Of a stretch of DNA of 64,000 nucleotides, positions 36,401 to 47,377 are shown in pieces (position 1 is the first letter of the stretch; each line of letters starts with the position of its first letter). The notes beneath the pieces were generated by a model. That model saw nothing but the letters and a program-made list of their open reading frames with translations. It was not told the origin of the DNA and searched no databases. Position numbers and translations under genes: made by a program. This DNA comes from Vanrija pseudolonga (taxonomy: Eukaryota > Basidiomycota > Tremellomycetes > Trichosporonales > Trichosporonaceae). The stretch spans positions 744,001 to 808,000 of the forward strand of contig NC_085853.1 in the NCBI RefSeq assembly GCF_020906515.1, in the 5' to 3' direction.

Positions 36401-36437
36401 CTCCATTTGGACGCTTATGATGCCGAGGGACATTCAT
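33422..36437 (-). CDS. BST1: GPI inositol-deacylase (Bst1/PGAP1)
   Basis: ER lipase that removes the inositol-linked acyl chain from GPI anchors so that GPI proteins can leave the ER. Start ATG at 36437 (MNVPRHHKRPNGAQ). First exons are 36165-36437, 35968-36115 and one from 35927 to about 34935. A signal anchor (ITLLWCALTFGAFWAF) precedes CEMPRMWVNF and the family core VIFVPGNAGFFGQVRS, SIDFNEDFSAFH and the lipase motif LLGHSMGGIASR with the nucleophile Ser. The C-terminal third, 33422-34890, is intron-split and carries several hydrophobic helices (for example LLPFFPLLVLVELS and ASAALILAVVGFVV), the multi-spanning part of PGAP1. Downstream exon ends were not all resolved. With GPI8 at 15.6 kb it is the second GPI-pathway gene here. 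Confidence 0.88.
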
Positions 36438-36677
36438 TGATCCCTGGTGATCCTCGTTTGTCAACAGAGTGTGGCGAGCGAGAGACGGAGATGGTAGGTG
36501 GGTGATGTAGGGTGGGTGAGGCCAGATACTGCTCGACGTCGTCTCACGAAAGTGGAGGTTGGTTGCCCATCATCGTAGTAATGTTGTAATCTGGTCCCGT
36601 CCCTTATTTCCGTCGTTTCAAACACGTCATCGTCATCTTGGTTTCTTCCTTCAATCCTCTTTCACTCGACGACAGTC

Positions 36678-37614
36678 ATGGCGACAGATCCATACGTAGA
36701 TGCCAAAGGGTTCGTCTATCCTGACTGGGGAGATACCAGGCTGACAGCGAGGCAGAGAGGTTGAGGCTAGCATCCGCAACGTCAACACACTTCTCAACTC
36801 ATATGCCCGCATACGGTCAACCTCGACAGACTCAGCCAGCTTGACCGAGACGATCGAAGAGCTTCAAACCACACTGGGGTTGCTCGAGACCGATTTGGAC
36901 GATTTGGAGGAGTCGGTCAGTGCAGTAGAAGAAAATGGCGACCGTTGGGGAATCAGCGACTCTGAGGTCCGACAACGACGAGCCTTCGTCAATCGCGTGA
37001 CAACAGAAGTGCAGGTGAGCTGGCTGCCTCCCATGTTCTGCGCAACGCTATTAACCACCGGCTATAGGCACTACAGAGGCGTGTGCACCAAATAACAGGA
37101 ACAACATCTGGTTCCTCTTATAGGGATTATGCCGAACCGGCCTCTGACGCCCAGTTTGAAGAAGCAGAGCAGTGGGAGCGGGAGGAGCAGCAGGTAAGTC
37201 AGGCCGCTGGTAAGGTGACTGATGGTCAGGTCTTGATACGCCGGCAAGACGACACCTTGGGGGTGATCTCTGGTACTCTCAATACAATCGCATCCCAGGC
37301 TGGACTCATCGGACAAGAAGTGGTGGAGCATAGCGAGTGCGTGACCGGCTGCGCTGGCTGAGCCAGTGGACACGTCTAACTCTTCACAGAATGTTGGACG
37401 ACCTGTCCAGCCGCGTAGATGGCACCCAATCGAGGTTGTCCAAAGTCACCAAAACGATGCAGAACTTTATCACCAAGAACGAAGGTCAGTTGCTAGCGGT
37501 GCCTCCCTCAACGAGTTGTCAGCTGAGACTGGTCCAGACACTCGCAGCTCTTGGTGTATCGGCATCCTTGTGGTCGTTCTCATCATTCTGCTGATCGCAG
37601 TCATCCTTGTCTGA
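36678..37614 (+). CDS. TLG1: Qc-SNARE of the Tlg1/syntaxin-6 family
   Basis: Tail-anchored SNARE for endosome-to-Golgi membrane fusion. Six exons: 36678-36709, 36756-37014, 37068-37193, 37230-37336, 37390-37484 and 37523-37614, giving 236 residues. Exon 1 joined to exon 2 reads DPYVDAKGEVEASIRNV, matching the syntaxin-6 start (DPF..VKGEV). The N-terminal three-helix domain contains ETIEELQTTLGLLETDLDDLEESV. The SNARE helix has VLIRRQDDTLGVISGTL, with central-layer Gln in the second half, and the C-terminus is a 17-residue membrane anchor (IGILVVVLIILLIAVIL) ending two residues later. It is divergent from BST1 (240 bp) and convergent with BMT2. Confidence 0.92.
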
Positions 37615-37685
37615 TGGCCGATGCTCCCTCCCAGCATACTCTGTCGCAGCTCATCAATGTACATACAATCGGCATGCTACCGGCT

Positions 37686-38642
37686 CTACTCAACCAAGAT
37701 CGTGAAGTTGTTCCTCTTCTTCCCGTCGTTCAGCAGCTTCTTGCTTCGGAACTCGGGCAGAATGCCGCTGTCCTCTCTCCACCGCCAAAGCCAGCAAGCA
37801 ACCTTCCCGCTCTCACGCCACTGCTCCTCGACCAGCGTAAAGCCGATCGATCCTACCAATCGCTTGAAGTGGTCATGAGTCATGTATCGAGAGTTTGCGA
37901 CACATGGGAGTGGAAGGGTAATGAACAGCAGCGACGATGGTCGTGATCGTAGATGGGCATGACACAACTTCAACATTCGTCCTGCGCCGGTTAGCCTCTG
38001 ATGCTAACTACTGGCTCACCTCTATCCGCGGGGTCTCCAACAAAGTTGAGCACAAGGCTGCAACTGATGATGTCAAATTGGTCTTGCTCAGTCGCGGGAA
38101 TGGGGCGCTGAAGGAAGTCTTGCTCGAGGATGTCCGGGTGGCGCGAGTTGAGGTCCATAGGGGAGTTCTCAATCCAGCTGGAGCAGCTTTGGTAGTTGTC
38201 CGGAGTGAGAGCACCAATTTCTAGCATCCTTGGCTCTGTCAGATATCACGCAGTGACTCGGGCGAACTCACCTGAGCTTGGTTTGCTCACTGGCACTGGG
38301 GCCGGGGGTGTTCAACCCCAGCTGATTGAGCCAACTGATCAAAACTCGTGATGTGTCGCCCCCACGTTGGGAGGACTGGCCTAGGGAGCTTGCATGTTGG
38401 TACGCTTCGATGCCTCCGAGAGATTCGAGTTGTGCGTCGATTTTGCCAAGGCGAGTTTGGAGATCAATGTCTGCGGTGCCAGCGGCCTTTGAAAGCTGTC
38501 GGCGGAGGGCGCTTCGCTGCTTGAGCAAAGTGTGGTAAGAGGAGATGGTGGCTTGGGCGACCTTGTGAGAGATGGTGGCGGACCCTGCCTTTGCTGAAGC
38601 CGATGATGCGATGGGTCGCTTCCTAGGCCGCTTGGCGGGCAT
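37686..38642 (-). CDS. BMT2: 25S rRNA adenine-N1 methyltransferase Bmt2
   Basis: SAM-dependent nucleolar enzyme; yeast Bmt2 makes m1A2142 in 25S rRNA. Three exons (38272-38642, 38020-38228, 37686-37981) encode 291 residues. After a basic N-terminus (MPAKRPRKRPIASS, a likely nucleolar signal) comes the region ISSYHTLLKQRSALRRQL conserved in this family, then MLEIGALTPDNY (SAM binding), DLNSRHPDILEQDFLQRP, and FDIISCSLVLNFVGDPADRG, the most characteristic stretch. The end contains ANSRYMTHDHFKRLVGSIGF. Start chosen at the ATG at 38642 because the upstream extension begins only with TTG. It is head-to-head with OXR1 (537-bp spacer). Confidence 0.93.
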
Positions 38643-39179
38643 CTTGCCAGTTTGACTTGCGCCCAAGCTGCGTGCAATGCTGGCCGACTGTCGACGGTTT
38701 GACGACGTTTTGTTGGATTGTTGGTGATCATCATGCAGTCAAAAGATAATGGTTCCTAACCCCTGCTGCCGACGAGATAAAAAATTGATCCCGCCGGAGC
38801 CTGCCTGGCGGCGTCGCGGCACTGATCAAAGACGGCATATGTAGAAGCCAAGTCGCCTGTGCCCGCCCGCCCGCCCAAGGGTGGAGGAAGCGATCACTGG
38901 CCCGAATCGACGAATCGACGTCACTTGGTGTCTGTCCGCTCGCCTTGTCACCTGTGCACTTCTCATCTTCTCGCACATCGTCTTCGTCGTGACTCCCTCC
39001 CTCGCTCTCAAGGTTGCTAGCAATCTGTCGGTCCCTCAGTCTACACGTCATCCAACCCGTCCGTCTGTTGATGTAGCCTCCCTCGCGAGGTATACAGTGT
39101 CCGGTAAGAACTCACCCACATGCCGCCCTGGAGCTTTCCTCGAGATGTCCTCTCCAACTGACACGCCCCCTTCCAGATC
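38643..39179. promoter_or_regulatory. Divergent promoter BMT2 / OXR1
   Basis: 537-bp spacer between divergent genes. It contains a CCCGCCCGCCCGCCC tract near 38864, CT-rich stretches at 38930-39010 that probably belong to the OXR1 leader, and no E-box or gene. A possible leader intron of OXR1 may lie just before the start: GGTAAGAACTC donor at about 39103 and a CTTCCAG acceptor at 39176-39178, immediately before the ATG at 39180. Confidence 0.4.
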
Positions 39180-40844
39180 ATGTCCGACTTTCGCTCAGTT
39201 CCGGCTGATGCCCAACGTGCGACGCCTAATTCACACAGGCAGACGTCCTCCAACGACTTTGGAGACTTCCATTCGGCTCCACTTTCGGGCAACAACGGGC
39301 CGGACTTCTCTCCATTGATGGGAACATCGAGCCAGCCCCCGCTTTCCTCATCCCCCGTAGCGGCGCACTTCGCCCTCGAGGACAATGACCTTCTGGGGTC
39401 ATTTGACGATTTAGATGAGCGGGGCCGGTCGTTGTCTACAGCTCCCGCAGCTGGACGCTCATCGCGCCCGACGCAGCTTCTGGATCTCACAGACGACGAC
39501 CCGCTAGTCGTCCCGGCACCATCGACCGCTACACTTCAAACTTCATCGCGTCAGACACCCACTTCACTCAGATTTCCAGACGCTGCAGGCTCATCTCCAA
39601 CACGGTTGAGATACATGCACCCGACGAAAGACTACTCGGGTCCCAGTTCACCCCCAAAACTGACAGATGTGGGTGCCGACATCGTCTTCCACGCGCCGCC
39701 CATTCTTGGGAAGGAAAACGCAGCTCGGCGCATGCGTCGCATGTCCAACGAATATCTCGTGAATCCCCGAGGCAGTTTGTCAAGAGCCAGCAGTGAAGGC
39801 TCTCGAGCGCACCATCACCAATCGCATTCACTTGCCGACGCCTTGGCAGCAACCAAGCTGGCCGGAAGATGGAAGCGATCCGTTCTCAACCCTACGCCTG
39901 TCGGTGAAGCAGAACCGCCCAGTAAGACAGCCATTCCCATCGACGTGAGCCATACGTCTCCTTTCGCCTCCATCGAGCAAATCGCTGGGAGCTATACAGC
40001 GCCGACCGGGACCCCCGGTTTCCGCCCCTCGGGTCCAACATCTCACACATCTGAGCCTGAATCCGAGTGGCTGGATACCCGATTATCTGGAAGAAGGGAC
40101 CTCACTACACCGGTTCTTGATATCACTCAAGCCCAAGCTGTACGTTTGGGTTCTGCAGCGTATTATTACGTGACCGGTGTCTAACTACAGCAGCTGCGCG
40201 GTAATTTGCCACCCCGACAGCGCATAGGGGACACTTGGTCTCTCCTCTGTAAGCAAGCGCTGATACTTGCACTCCTTCTTGTCACTGACCTATCGTAGTC
40301 TCTTTGGATCAGCATGGTGCCTCATTGTCGACACTCTACCGTTTGGTCGAGGCGTACGCTAAGGATCACCGAACCGCCGGGAATGTCCTGGTGGTCCGCG
40401 ACGCTGAAGGTCATACATTTGGGGTCTATTTGAATGAGCCGATTGTGAAGCGCGAGGGAACTTACTATGGTTCGGGGGAATCGTACGTGGCACAACCTCC
40501 ACAACCTCCTCATTCGCCCGCCCTGCTGACGGCCTAGGTTCATGTTCAAGTTTGTGGAAGGCGAGAGCCAGCCGCGAATCTTCCGATGGACCGGTCGGAA
40601 TCAATACGTCGCCCTCTGCGAAACAGGTTTCATCTCCTTCGGGGGAGGGTGAGTTTGCTACTTCTCGCTTCTGCTCACGCGGCACAGCGGAACGTCTTAT
40701 GGTTTGCTGCTCGACTCGACGTTTAGTCGGAACTCGTCTGCAACCTCCCCAGCCTTCCAGAATGAGATCCTGTGTGGGGCAGGTTTCAGTGACAAGGGAG
40801 AGCCCTTCGATTGCATCGGCCTGGAGGTCTGGGCCACATCGTGA
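39180..40844 (+). CDS. OXR1: OXR1-type TLDc domain protein
   Basis: Oxidation-resistance protein; TLDc proteins protect from oxidative stress and in yeast Oxr1 also promotes V-ATPase disassembly. Five exons: 39180-40139, 40191-40248, 40299-40482, 40538-40648 and 40688-40844, giving 489 residues. The first ~300 are Ser/Pro-rich and disordered. The TLDc domain fills the rest: WSLLFSLDQHGASLSTLYRL, VLVVRDAEGHTFGVYLNEP, GSGESFMFKF, FRWTGRNQYVALCETGFISF, GLLLDSTFSRNSS and the C-terminal CIGLEVWAT, all expected for Oxr1/NCOA7. The acceptor at 40188-40190 could equally be three bases later (CAGCAG), a NAGNAG site. Confidence 0.93.
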
Positions 40845-41581
40845 TAGGCATCTGCTCTACTCGGCCACGTACACACAGCACATTAGTACTTTTGATAGGC
40901 GCGTTCACAAGAACAACATTCATGCACTCTTCAACTCCTGCCCACCTCCGATACTCTGAAATCACTTTTCCCTTCTTTCGTTCTCTGAAGCAGCACCGTC
41001 TCTCGGCCTGTCGCGACAGTGACCGCTGTATAACCGCATGCGGAGGGGGTCCAAGGCTTTTAATGGGGCTCTCACACTGGCCTAGGTACCAGATAGACTT
41101 TGCCAGAGCCTCAAGTGAGGAGCCTCGAGGCGGACGGTGGTAGCTAGCTTTTTGAAGCTCGCGCCACAGGCAACCGTTCGTCTCGCTGTGCGAAGTGGGG
41201 ATAGTGGCAGCGACCTGATAATGTGGCCGGCTCCATGGGATAAAGCTTCCTTTAAACTTGTATTGCCGACGAGCAGGCATACCTGGCCTGGCCCAAACTT
41301 TGAAAGCGATCGTTGCAAGCCAACTTGAACAACCGAACAAGCTGCACCGTGAACATGGTCATCATTCACTGCGTGTGAACCTCCCTGATGCGTTTCATAA
41401 AACAGGAAGGGTATCGTTCGGCCAGTTCAGCTCCCCTATCTTCCAGAGATGGGAGTGAAGCGCACTGTCACTATTAATTAAACCCACCAACATTGGCCGT
41501 GAGGCGCACTGCCACTATCGAACTCACCAACATACCGAGCCGGGCACAACAAGGAGTGAGGAGTTGATCCGGCATCTATGT

Positions 41582-42178
41582 CTAGCTCGGCTCGAGCCAT
41601 TCATCATGCATAGGCAGGTCTACTACTCTCCGGCCCCCCCGTACCACCTGCCTTATCCATCCTACTAAAATCAGTTCCAGCTCGCTCTCCCGGAGTTGGT
41701 GTCCGATAGGTGTGTGCGCAACTACGTTGTCTGTGACGACCGGAACATTGCGGCTCAGATTGTTGCGAACATGAATTCGGGTGCACGATGCTGACTGATA
41801 GGCCTTTGACGTGACCACAGCCGATACCGAACTGCCACTATCTGTTAGAAGCAACCAACCCCTCTCCAAGTCCCATGCCTGATGTTCTCAGCGCATGAAA
41901 ATGATCTCTCCAACGAACTCTACATAGCCTTCATCCCAGATGTCAACGCTTCTGTCATTTTCTAACAGTGCCACCATGTCCCCGGCATGTCTGTGGCACC
42001 TGTGCCACAGACATTGGAACGAGTAAGTCTCTAGCAAACTTGGAAGCCCCGCGTTGTGGAGATGCCCTGGCTTCTTCAAATCGGTGCTCACCTTGAACTC
42101 GCAGAGTGAATCATAAACGAAGCTGGCCTTGGTTTGCACCCTTCTGGGATGGCCAACCCACCGAGATGGTGATTTCAA
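41582..42178 (-). CDS. Doubtful hypothetical gene, possibly a fragment
   Basis: Two adjacent minus-strand frames have protein-like composition. The upstream one includes LLETYSFQCLWHRCHRHAG and NDRSVDIWDEGYVEF; the downstream one begins WDLERGWLLLTDSGSSVSAV and ends DLPMHDEWLEPS at 41582. A 36-nt GTTGGA...CATCAG segment near 41880-41915 could be an intron joining them in frame. No start exon could be fixed and no family is recognised. It may be a decayed member of a lineage-specific (F-box-like) family. Low confidence. Confidence 0.3.
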
Positions 42179-43977
42179 CCAGACACCAGGAGAATCTGCT
42201 CGGTTGTCTCAAGTGTAGGACCTTGAGGAGCTCCTCCGTCACCGGAGTGTTTCATTGTTGCTCGTGGTGTTGTGAGCCAATTCTTTGGACTGCCGAGCTC
42301 TAGCCAGCTGCCTGGTCTGACCTGCAAGGTTTGGGGTGGGTGCACTGTGTTCGAGGGCCCTCAATTGCCCATTTTGCCGTGTAAATCTTAAGCACAGACC
42401 TTCGCGCAAAAGGGCAGCGAATCCAAGAGGGAGTGGGGACAGCTAGCGATGAATCAACCAATTGCCACGATTGTCTTAGTGAGAGTACGTTGTTGATGAG
42501 AGTTCGTTCATCTCAGTGAGATGTGTTCATTACATCTTTGTGGTTTTGGTGGAACTTCCGGAGAAGTGTGCCTTGATAGCCAGTTTCGGACGCGTATATA
42601 AAAAGACATACGTGCATATATACAAAGACAGACGTACACATGCAGAGACATGCTAGCCGTGTAGGTTTATGCCTGTCAAGAACCGCAATGTAAAAGGGTA
42701 ACCGGTAATTGTCAGGAGGCGGCTTCATTATATATATGCCAACAATGCCAACAACGGGTTGAAGGTCCGTCCTTACAGCTAAGGATATATTCAATGGCCC
42801 ATCCTTTCTTGACTCTTTGATGACGGAGAGGACTTCCTTAATTCATGCCTACAATGAATAGTGATCATTCGTGGCGTGGTTGCACAAGTACAGAGGAAAG
42901 AAGAGATCCAACACGGGAAGTGTCCTGTACCTTGACATAGAGCAGTCCGGCGCACTTTAGGCTGCCCACCATTCTGACTCATTTCCACAGAGATAGTTAT
43001 TGACACTGTGTCCTTCCAACAACTGTGAGTGGTACTTCTTTGCTTGCGATATGGAGGTTGGTGAAGCATTCAAGAGTGGCGGTGGTTAGCAGACCTAACT
43101 AAAACCTGTCCCGTACAAGCTCTTAGCGATTTGAGGACGAATACTTACATCCCATGACACTTGACACTCAAGACTCGATTTAGTCTGAAAGCATAGCTCT
43201 CGGCCCAGACATATATGTTACCATGTTGAGAATGGAAACGACAATTGCCATGCGGTGGCTTCAGTATATCCACCAACACATCAACGACTCCATCACCAGG
43301 ATCGAAAGGCGTCCAAAACGTGAGTGGACAGGCGATCATGCTCTCAGAATGAGTTTAAACGAGTATGGCAACTACATCTCCTTGGTATTAACCTCGGGGC
43401 ATGAGTTTGATGCTGGCTCGGCCGGACGCTGAAGCGATAGGCATAGCTGCTGAGACCAATGTTGACACAAAGGCGCATCAGGCTGCTCTGACCTCAATAC
43501 CTGGGAGGATAACGACTGACAGCCGACTAGACAGCACTGTCGAGCTGATTCTGCTGGAAGGGCTGCACAGCGAACATATGCTGCGTGCAGTAGGCTTGCG
43601 AAGGCTAGACGAGGCTGCTATGATGCGACCACTGCCCAATCTTATGACTATGTGCTCTAAATAGGCGTCAGCGGATCGATAATGCATTGCTTTATAGTTT
43701 TTGGACAGGAACTGATTCCAGCTACCAATGCGCTACGTTTAATCGTAGTGTTGGTAAATATAACATGGGCGGAGTGCCCTCTATCGTCATTGTTGGTAAA
43801 AGTAAACATTTGAACTAAAACCCTTGGCTTATGAAGGTGGTTTGGGTGGGAGAGTCTCATCCTGCTGGGGTGATCGTCACCATCACAGAAGCAGTGTGTG
43901 GCAATTGTAAGGTTAGTGTTAGAAAACCTTAATGGACCATTCTTGACGGGTTTTGTGTGAAGATGGCCGATGTATGG

Positions 43978-44345
43978 TATACCGTGTCCTGGATGTTTCT
44001 GGACTTTTGAACATAACAGATTCAATTGAACACTTTGACAATTCTTCAATTATTCCACTTTCGAAGTCCTACATTAATTCATGGTGTAAACATACAGAAG
44101 ATTCTGTACGGGGCAGGTCTGCCCACATCATAGGACTATCATCCCACGAAACATCAGCCGAATCTGATAAGAATTCAACAAGATTTATTAGAACTCAAAA
44201 ATCATTAGACTTTCCTAATGAAAATTCAACAATTATTGAACTTGCTCTTACGGCCTGGGAATCGGCTGTAATCAATTTAAAACGCCCGGGTGAAACCAAA
44301 TCACTCGTTTGCGAAACTGTATGTGCAGTATTACCCCGCAAAACA
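43978..44345. repeat. AT-rich dispersed repeat, copy 1
   Basis: Aligns with 45727-46090 over about 360 bp with roughly 60-65% identity by eye and only one or two small gaps. Shared blocks include GTGTCCTGGA, GAATTCTTCAATT-like (here CAATTCTTCAATTATTCCACTT), TTTATTAG and TTTCCTAATG. Both copies lie in direct orientation 1.75 kb apart. Old unclassified repeat; it could be a dispersed or terminal repeat of a decayed element, but no element family can be named. Confidence 0.65.
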
Positions 44346-44829
44346 ACTTTAAATGTGCTATTTTTGAGGAACAAAACACCAATTGGGTTGTTTCAACACT
44401 TTAAGACCAAACATTGGATTTTGACCAACTTACAACGTTTTCACAACCAGAATGCGCAGGCGGAATTGGGATCGCTGAGAGCCTGACTCGCGTCGACGAT
44501 CCGACGTGCCCACTTGTGCAGGTGAACGTCGATGGCGTGTTTATGCTTGTCTTTGGGGCCCTTACAACCCTGACAACAGCGTTGCAAGTCGCGAACTGTC
44601 TCTTCTGTGTGCCGTGGCGAATGCAGTAAAGGTGCGGCAAAGGAATCAAGTGCGTCAAGTCATTCGACGTGATCGCACTGTATCGGCTTCTCGTCGACGT
44701 CGTTATCGAGCAAGGTTACCTACAACACCTTGGATTCGTGGGTCTGCTGGACACACTGACGGGTCTTCCTCTTTCTTTCTCTGGTGACACTGGGCACCCC
44801 CTTGCCGCTTCACTCACAAGTCACCGCAG

Positions 44830-45700
44830 TCACGGAGTGCAGTTCGAGTCGAGCAACTTCTGCACGGAGTTGCGCTCCCTCAACTAATTTCGCGGCTGGC
44901 TGAGCGTGTGGTGCCTCACTCCTCGTTACTCACAAGATGCTCGAGCCGCAAGTTGCTCGAGTTGCGACTGCTCTGTAGCACCATGGCTTGCTGCCCCATG
45001 ACATGGCCCCTCCGCGATTGCATGACCTGAGTCTCGCCGAAGTATGGGCAGAGTGCGGTAGCAATGTCCCGTATCCATTCGAAACCCTTCTCGATTCGCA
45101 GCACACGCAACTCGCAGTTGTGAAGTCCGTTCAGGTTTGCAACTTGACGTACGCGACTCGTGACGCATGCGAGTTGAAGCTTCGCCACACGGGCGACCTG
45201 CAAAAGGTTCTGGTTATGACGAGCGGCGTCTGGGCGGTATCCGACGACTTTCCCGGGGTTTGTACAACCCACGGGTCTGATCTCCCACAGCTCCTCCTAT
45301 CCAGCGTGACCCAGCAGTCCGAGTATCTTTGGCATGGTCTGTGCCACCATGGCGCCACTCGAATATGACTTACGACTTACGAGTGACGCCCGAGTCAAAT
45401 GGCAAGTCCTACTCACCGCCCGGTTCCAGAGGAGACTTCGAGTCACAACAGGAGGGAACCGTTGCTGCGAGCGCAAGCAGTCCAGTCCGCACAATCACGC
45501 CAAGGGCGAAGACAGGCGAATCTGCCACAAATGCTACCAGCAACAGTTGGGCGAGTCACGAGTTGGACGTGTTGCAGGTGCAACACCGAGGAATCGCAGG
45601 CCAACTGGTACTACACTGATGTGGAACAGTCGAAGATTAGTCGTTAATCGGGCGAGTCATGATTCACGGCGAATCGGGACGAGTTGTGAATCAAGTTCAG
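44830..45700. repeat. Region enriched in GAGTC/ACTCG words
   Basis: Words such as CGAGTCG, GAGTCACGAGT, ACTCGTGAC, TACGAGTGACGCCCGAGTC and GCGAGTCATGATTC recur irregularly every 20-60 bp. They do not form a strict tandem array. Comparable ACTCGTGAC-like words are, as far as I recall, common in intergenic DNA of Tremellomycetes; function unknown. No gene is supported here. Confidence 0.45.
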
Positions 45701-45726
45701 GCTCAGGGGTTCGGTGCCGACCAGCC

Positions 45727-46090
45727 AAACTACTGTGTCCTGGACATTCTGGACTTCTGAACCCAAAAGTGACAATCGGAGGATATGAGAATTCTTCAAT
45801 TTCTCCACTTTTGAGGGCTGATATCAATTTGTGGGTCATCCACACAATGAATATCCCAGGCCAGGAATGCGTAAGCGTCACAGGAGTATCACAAGACCAC
45901 ATAGTAGTACAGTCGGATCAAAACTCATCAAAATTTATTAGGATGCAAAATTCATTAGGTTTTCCTAATGGGAATTCGACAATTCTTGGAATTGGTTATA
46001 GGGCCTCGGAATAGATTGAAATCGATACAGGACGTCCTGACGAAGCCGAATCACCAACAACGCAGCCGTATCTGCAGGTCTACCTGTGGA
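45727..46090. repeat. AT-rich dispersed repeat, copy 2
   Basis: Direct-orientation partner of 43978-44345. The strongest shared segment is near 45925-45985 (AAATTTATTAG, TTTTCCTAATG, AATTCGACAATT), where identity is visibly higher than at the ends. Surrounded by GAGTC-word-rich DNA on the left. Confidence 0.65.
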
Positions 46091-47377
46091 GAAGTGCCAA
46101 ACCACGTGCGAGAGAGCGATGCAGAGTAGTTGTGGACGCGTACGCGGTATAAAGCGAAATCTGAGATGGCAAGCATCGAATGCTCAAGGAGCACGCTGCG
46201 AGATTTGCTCCAAATCGACCCGAAAAGGTTGTATTCGGTTGATTTCGAGAGCTTCGTCTGGGACGCAGATATGTCTTGTGCATGATAAGCAAATGCAAAT
46301 CCGGAAATGCACTCCGCAGCGGGTCGGTCTCAGAGGACCTTCCTGCAATGGCCATAATTTGGCGTTCCTTCCACAACTGTCACGTGGTCTATAGTGGGGT
46401 GACGGTTCCGTGGTAGGTTTGTGGATCATGCCTGCCATGTAAAGCAAGTTACTCACTACCTTGGACAAGGGGATCGATCACCTTGCACAGCAGGGGAGAG
46501 AAGGTCGGCAGACTGCGGCCCCACCACACATACCAGTCAACATGGCACTCCCAGAGTTTGTCTTAGTTGCGGATAATTGCTCTCCAATTCCTCCTTAACT
46601 TGCCTAGGAATTAAATCAATAGTATTCGATATGATGAACTCGACGGACGGCTTTCTCCGGCAGACGCCACCTGAAACGTGAATGAGAAAGTCAATACCTC
46701 CGTCCTGCAGTACCCTTCACTACTCGTAGCCGACCTTGAAGAGCAGGAGCCAATAATTGCCAAGGGGAGCTCTCTGATGCTCTATTTCAGCCATAAGAAA
46801 TTTTGATGGTCACATTTAGTAAGGAGGTGAAGATCTCACCTCCGTTCTGTTGTGCTTTTCAAATAGCAACAGGAGATAGATAGCTCGAATGGTGTGCGGA
46901 GATACGCCGAGGGATCGGCAGTGGACTCAGTTTTGGTAAAGACGGTGTAAAGTGTAATATGGGGACTTTTGCAGGCAATTAGTTCACAAGACATACAAGT
47001 ATTTTACTATGGACTTGACTACTCAGCACTTTTTGGCCTCGAGACAAGAACGTGCACTCCTACGCGGCGCATAATGGCGGCCACCGCACGCCTCCGCCAC
47101 ACAACTCTTTCCCGCTGCCTGCTCTATCCATCCTCAGGCCCTCCGGCCGGAAGAGGCGGTCAGATACGTGGAAGAGAGGGGGCTTCCAATTGTGTCGAGT
47201 TTTCCTCAGGCCGAGCAGTACCTTACAGGTCCTTTATGCGCGAAGATGCCACTAGTGCTACATATACTCTTTGACGGTCTGGAAGCGCATCGTGCATCAA
47301 TCATGAATGAAGTGACGTCGGTTATCCATTGCGCACATTATGAATTGAGCACATTCCTCGAAATCGGTCCTGTTCAA

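Larger units (their letters stand above)
40845..47377. other. 6.5-kb gene-poor island with locally AT-rich old repeats
   Basis: Between the OXR1 and trimethyllysine dioxygenase stops there is no recognisable conserved gene. The composition shifts: 42.5-44.4 kb and 45.7-47.0 kb are clearly richer in A and T than the rest. A doubtful two-exon gene sits at 41582-42178. An AT-rich repeat occurs twice (43978-44345, 45727-46090). 44.83-45.70 kb is crowded with GAGTC/ACTCG/GACTCG words. Short open frames at 43145-43339 (-) and 43401-43664 (+) look weakly coding. No reverse transcriptase, integrase or transposase motif was found in any frame that I read. Confidence 0.6.

Noticed and set aside
45334-46014. 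226-codon plus-strand frame
   Set aside because: It crosses the GAGTC-rich region and repeat copy 2; the first half shows no protein-like pattern and the second is explained by the repeat.
40845-47377. Intact or recognisable transposable element
   Set aside because: No reverse transcriptase, integrase, RNase H, transposase or capsid-like motif was seen in the frames read; the repeat pair alone does not define an element.
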